DNA of 7,154 nt from an uncultured Clostridia bacterium (GTDB lineage: Bacteria > Bacillota > Clostridia > Oscillospirales > Acutalibacteraceae): contig CALWMQ010000084.1 in assembly GCA_944382025.1 (NCBI GenBank), positions 1 to 7,154 of the forward strand, read 5' to 3'. The notes beneath the pieces were generated by a model that searched no databases, was not told the DNA's origin, and worked only from the letters and a program-made list of their open reading frames with translations. Position numbers and translations under genes: made by a program. Shown here in pieces: positions 5,235 through 7,154 of this stretch (position 1 is its first letter; the number at the start of each line of letters is the position of its first letter).

Positions 5235-5418
5235 CCCGTTCCTCCGATTTCTTTGTCATACGCTTTACTTTTTCTTTGGCGTGCAGCCGCCTGCACAGGA
5301 TCCGGTTACGCAGTATGTCTTCCGTGGACAGCACCAGCGCTTTTTTCATGCATGGCACATGGCATTTGCCGTCCAGCTTGTCGATCCACTGGCAATGATC
5401 CCGCATACAGTATTCCAT
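5179..5418 (-). CDS. Small Cys-rich phage protein of unknown function
   Basis: A 79-residue protein starting at ATG 5418, chosen over the upstream in-frame ATG at 5547 because AGGAG lies seven bases before 5418. It opens MEYCMRDHCQWIDKLDGKCH, with Cys and His (C4, H8, C9, C19, H20, C23) spaced like a small metal-binding or disulfide knuckle. A charged helical part follows (ALVLSTEDILRNRILCRRLH) with a Lys/Glu-rich end. Small proteins of this kind occur in the replication and late-control regions of Clostridia phages. The last 56 bases overlap the start of the next ORF (5234), so an original stop may have been lost. Function unknown. Confidence 0.6.
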   Translation of the reverse strand: MEYCMRDHCQWIDKLDGKCHVPCMKKALVLSTEDILRNRILCRRLHAKEKVKRMTKKSEERDGQEKAVTAGLGRQENQG

Positions 5419-5488
5419 TCGCTCACTCCTGTCAGTGCCTGGCGCGGCGCGCAGGGCCGCTGTCGTTTTTGGCCATCTTGCAAAGCCT

Positions 5489-5614
5489 TTAGCCTCTTCC
5501 CGGAGACACCCCTGTGAGCCTGGTATAGGGGTTTCCAAGGGCTTCATACTGTGCCTGCCGCTGGCCCCTGTTCCGTATATCGCCCCACAGCTTGTCCCGC
5601 TCGTCCATCACCAT
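5489..5614 (-). CDS. 41-residue phage protein of unknown function
   Basis: This short ORF starts with ATG at 5614, overlapping the TAA of the preceding membrane peptide (TAATG), which indicates translational coupling. It reads MVMDERDKLWGDIRNRGQRQ, then AQYEALGNPYTRLTGVSPGRG. It is hydrophilic, with a probable helix over its first half. The start-stop overlap with a gene that has a strong ribosome binding site is the best evidence that it is real. I do not recognise a family. Confidence 0.5.
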   Translation of the reverse strand: MVMDERDKLWGDIRNRGQRQAQYEALGNPYTRLTGVSPGRG

Positions 5615-5709
5615 TACCCTTCCAGCCACCTTTCCAGGATCATTCCGGCGATCAGGGCCAAGCCAAGGCTTAGCGCCCAGACGCACAGTATTTGCGAGGA
5701 TATGACCAT
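5614..5709 (-). CDS. 31-residue single-pass membrane peptide
   Basis: ATG at 5709 is preceded by GGAGG with a six-base spacer (GGAGGCAAACTATG), one of the best ribosome binding sites in the window. The product is MVISSQILCVWALSLGLALI plus AGMILERWLEG, a single hydrophobic helix (about 2-24) with a short charged C-terminus. The ORF ends in TAA overlapping the next start. Tiny membrane peptides like this are common between phage replication and structural modules. Possible roles include membrane tethering or superinfection functions, but nothing in the sequence decides. Confidence 0.6.
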   Translation of the reverse strand: MVISSQILCVWALSLGLALIAGMILERWLEG

Positions 5710-5845
5710 AGTTTGCCTCCTTTTCTTTTTCCGTGTTTGGCCGCCATGGGGTATAGGGACGCAAAGCCTCCCACGCTCCCGGAAACAATAACCGCCGTGA
5801 CCGCTGCCGCCCACGTCAGCTTTCCTGCGCCTTTTATCAGCCCAT
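5670..5845 (-). pseudogene. Possible decayed small membrane protein overlapping the 31-residue peptide
   Basis: One minus frame, open from 5915 to a TAA at 5670-5672, carries LIKGAGKLTWAAAVTAVIVS and GSVGGFASLY, a clear hydrophobic segment. No usable start lies in frame. An ATG at 5845 with AGGGAAG upstream sits one frame away (ATG GGC TGA), so a single-base loss after the start codon would explain the pattern. The C-terminal part overlaps the peptide gene at 5614-5709 and is probably not native there. A chance open frame is possible. Confidence 0.25.
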
Positions 5846-5915
5846 TTTTCTTCCCTGGCAGCTGCTCGGGAGGGAGCCGCTGCTCAGCAGAAGGGTTAGC
5901 CCTGCCAAGCCCGCA

Positions 5916-6186
5916 TCAGGGCACGAGTCGGATATGGCCGAAGCTGTCATCCTCAATCAAGCCGCCCGATTGAGGGCCGTCCGGGAGCCTTTTCCCGGAA
6001 TACGGATCGGATTTCTGCGGCGGCGCTCCTTGAAAGAACAGATCAATGTTCCCAGGGCGAAGGGGACGAAGATGCCGGGCCTGGAAGACAGCGCCTCTGT
6101 GTCCGTGTGTTGGCCTTCTGATATTCTCAGGGGCTTGTCCGTCCCATATACCTGTTTTTGGGGGCACCCGGTATGGCGAAGGTCAT
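5916..6186 (-). pseudogene. RusA-like Holliday junction resolvase, degraded remnant
   Basis: An ATG at 6186 overlaps the stop of the replication gene (ATGA) and begins MTFAIPGAPK, the usual N-terminal strand and G-x-P of RusA-type resolvases. That frame stops after 19 codons. Another frame across 5916-6167 ends with IDLFFQG, then SDPYSGKRLPDGPQSGGLIE and DDSFGHIRL. This recalls the RusA catalytic half, where a DxDN-type motif precedes SGK..LDGL...G.I.DDSFGHI. The DPDN motif is shortened (DP only) and the middle is unreadable, so the gene is broken by at least one frameshift and probably deletions. RusA next to a DnaD-like replisome organizer is a normal phage arrangement. The identity rests on motif memory, not alignment. 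Confidence 0.42.
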
Positions 6187-6968
6187 ACGGTGCCCTTTTT
6201 GTACACAGGAACGTACTTCTGTACCATGTCCTGGTATTCCTCCAGATCTATGGAACTTCCGCAGGATTGGAGAGGTTTGCTGGTGGATTTGCAGGATTGA
6301 GCCGGATGGTGCTGATCCTGCTCTCGTGCCAGCCAGCCGGTAATGAACCGGAGCACACCGGCTTTTGTCTTACGTTGTTTCGGGTGGGAATCGCACCAGC
6401 CAACCATTTTTCTCAGTTCCTGAAGAATATCAACGTTTTGATACAGTTCTTCCCATTTGTTGATCTGGTCCTGAGTCACGTCGTATCCGGTTCCGTCGTT
6501 TAGGGGGATCCGGATGACAGGGGGGAGCGGCTGTACCGGCTTTCCGCAGGAGTCTTTATGGGATTCGGATTCAGATTGGGATTCGGATTGAGATTCAGGC
6601 GGACAATTGACAGCGGCTTGCTGGCAGCTGGCATCCGACGGGGGCGGAGCGGGATATTTGGGACGCTGATTGCGTATTCTCTGATGATCCTGCCAAGTTG
6701 CCAGCTGCAGCAGCGGCTTCCCTTCAACCGCATACAGGGTTACCAAGCCTACCGCCGACAGCTTCTGTAACGCGGAATCGATGGTTGTTACGGTTATACC
6801 GTCCTTCAGGGGGAATAAGCGGCTTTTGAGAATAGCGGGTCGTGCGTCAAATCGTCCGAAATCGTCACAGTTTACCAATAACCTGTAAAAGAATACCTCC
6901 TCGAACCAGGATAACCGGTCAATGGTTTCGCTGGAGCAGACCGATTCCTTAATGATCCTGTTGGGCAT
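6183..6968 (-). CDS. DnaD-like phage replisome organizer / replication initiation protein
   Basis: A 261-residue protein from ATG 6968, chosen over in-frame upstream starts because GGAGG lies seven bases before it and MPNRIIKES is the family's usual beginning. Residues 1-105 form the N-terminal winged-helix region (RLSWFEEVFFYRLLVNCDDFGRFDA in two conserved parts, then TTIDSALQKLSAVGLVTLYA and ATWQDHQRIRNQRPKYP). Residues 106-150 are a Pro/Ser/Glu linker with a SESQSESE repeat. The conserved C-terminal block (163-216) runs VTQDQINKWEELYQNVD, LRKMVGWC, KRKTKAGVLRFITGWLAREQ-like. A polar tail follows. Such proteins bind the phage origin and recruit or load helicase. The stop overlaps the next start (ATGA), so it leads an operon with the RusA-like remnant. 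Confidence 0.82.
   Translation of the reverse strand: MPNRIIKESVCSSETIDRLSWFEEVFFYRLLVNCDDFGRFDARPAILKSRLFPLKDGITVTTIDSALQKLSAVGLVTLYAVEGKPLLQLATWQDHQRIRNQRPKYPAPPPSDASCQQAAVNCPPESQSESQSESESHKDSCGKPVQPLPPVIRIPLNDGTGYDVTQDQINKWEELYQNVDILQELRKMVGWCDSHPKQRKTKAGVLRFITGWLAREQDQHHPAQSCKSTSKPLQSCGSSIDLEEYQDMVQKYVPVYKKGTV
6549..6599 (-). repeat. Short Ser/Glu-coding hexanucleotide-like repeat in the replication gene linker
   Basis: Degenerate six-base units (GATTCG/GATTCA/GATTGG on the plus strand) encode PESQSESQSESESHKDS. The array sits in the disordered linker between the two domains, so length changes would stay in frame every six bases and be tolerated. Confidence 0.65.
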
Positions 6969-7154
6969 GAGTTCGCCTCCTGTACCGGCGCCAATCGCCG
7001 GGAAATTCATTTTTGTGGCAATGCGGAACCGGCAATACCGTATGTGCGCCGGCAGCCGGTAAGCGGGATGCTTTATGGAAAGGGTTTCCTGTACCGTAAT
7101 CCCCAGCTTCGGGCAGATCACGCATTCCACATCCGCCAAAAACGGGACAGGGTT
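6969..7154 (-). CDS. Partial ORF upstream of the replication gene, possibly a small zinc-ribbon protein
   Basis: The frame of the replication gene stays open to the window edge. It reads ADVECVICPKLGITVQETLS, then IKHPAYRLPAHIRYCR before losing any family look (FRIATKMNFPAIGAGTGGEL). One CxxC (ECVIC) and a later lone YC recall small two-knuckle zinc proteins whose second CxxC would be expected here. A different frame over the same bases gives GSALPQK then TGA, an ending such proteins often have, so a frameshift just after RYC is possible. It is probably a separate gene broken near its 3' end, not a native extension of the replication protein. Confidence 0.3.

Noticed and set aside
5934..6503. 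Plus-strand 189-codon ORF
   Set aside because: It lies opposite the C-terminal half of the replication gene and the RusA remnant, has no ribosome binding site and no family look.

Overview
The window looks like Clostridia-type Bacillota DNA made almost entirely of prophage material. The evidence is strong GGAGG-type ribosome binding sites, phi-LC3-family holins, a tail fibre with collagen repeats, a DnaD-like phage replisome organizer and a tRNA-Gln 3' half with an encoded CCA. No ordinary housekeeping gene is present.

Left part (1-1868). The window opens inside the 3' end of a holin gene on the + strand. An intergenic stretch with a possible small transcript and three hairpins follows. Next is an AT-rich minus-strand abortive-infection gene of the Abi_2 (AbiD/AbiF) family carrying a HEPN-type Rx4H motif. 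Its leader holds a compact hairpin plus U-tract between promoter and ribosome binding site, which fits a small structured RNA of the abiF-RNA type. The block ends at the 3' half of a tRNA-Gln(UUG) gene, from anticodon loop to CCA, followed by a tRNA-type terminator. This is the expected right end of a prophage integrated in tRNA-Gln: lysis genes, then a moron gene, then attR.

Right part (about 2000-7154). All genes are on the minus strand. Reading right to left: a partial ORF, a DnaD-like replication protein, a degraded RusA-like resolvase, several tiny phage proteins (one a 31-residue membrane peptide), a frameshifted ORF, a 542-residue collagen-repeat tail fibre, a frameshifted coiled-coil gene, and a complete phi-LC3 holin with a terminator. 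Replication genes lie about 1.5 kb from the tail fibre, with no packaging, capsid or main tail genes between them. Together with the frameshifts this points to a decayed, internally deleted prophage.

The two holin genes face each other and are nearly identical over the 86 bases visible, differing only at synonymous third positions. They form an inverted repeat around the Abi module and the att site. The most interesting object is the Abi gene with its leader RNA, a candidate RNA-controlled HEPN toxin-antitoxin defence module placed as cargo beside a phage attachment site.
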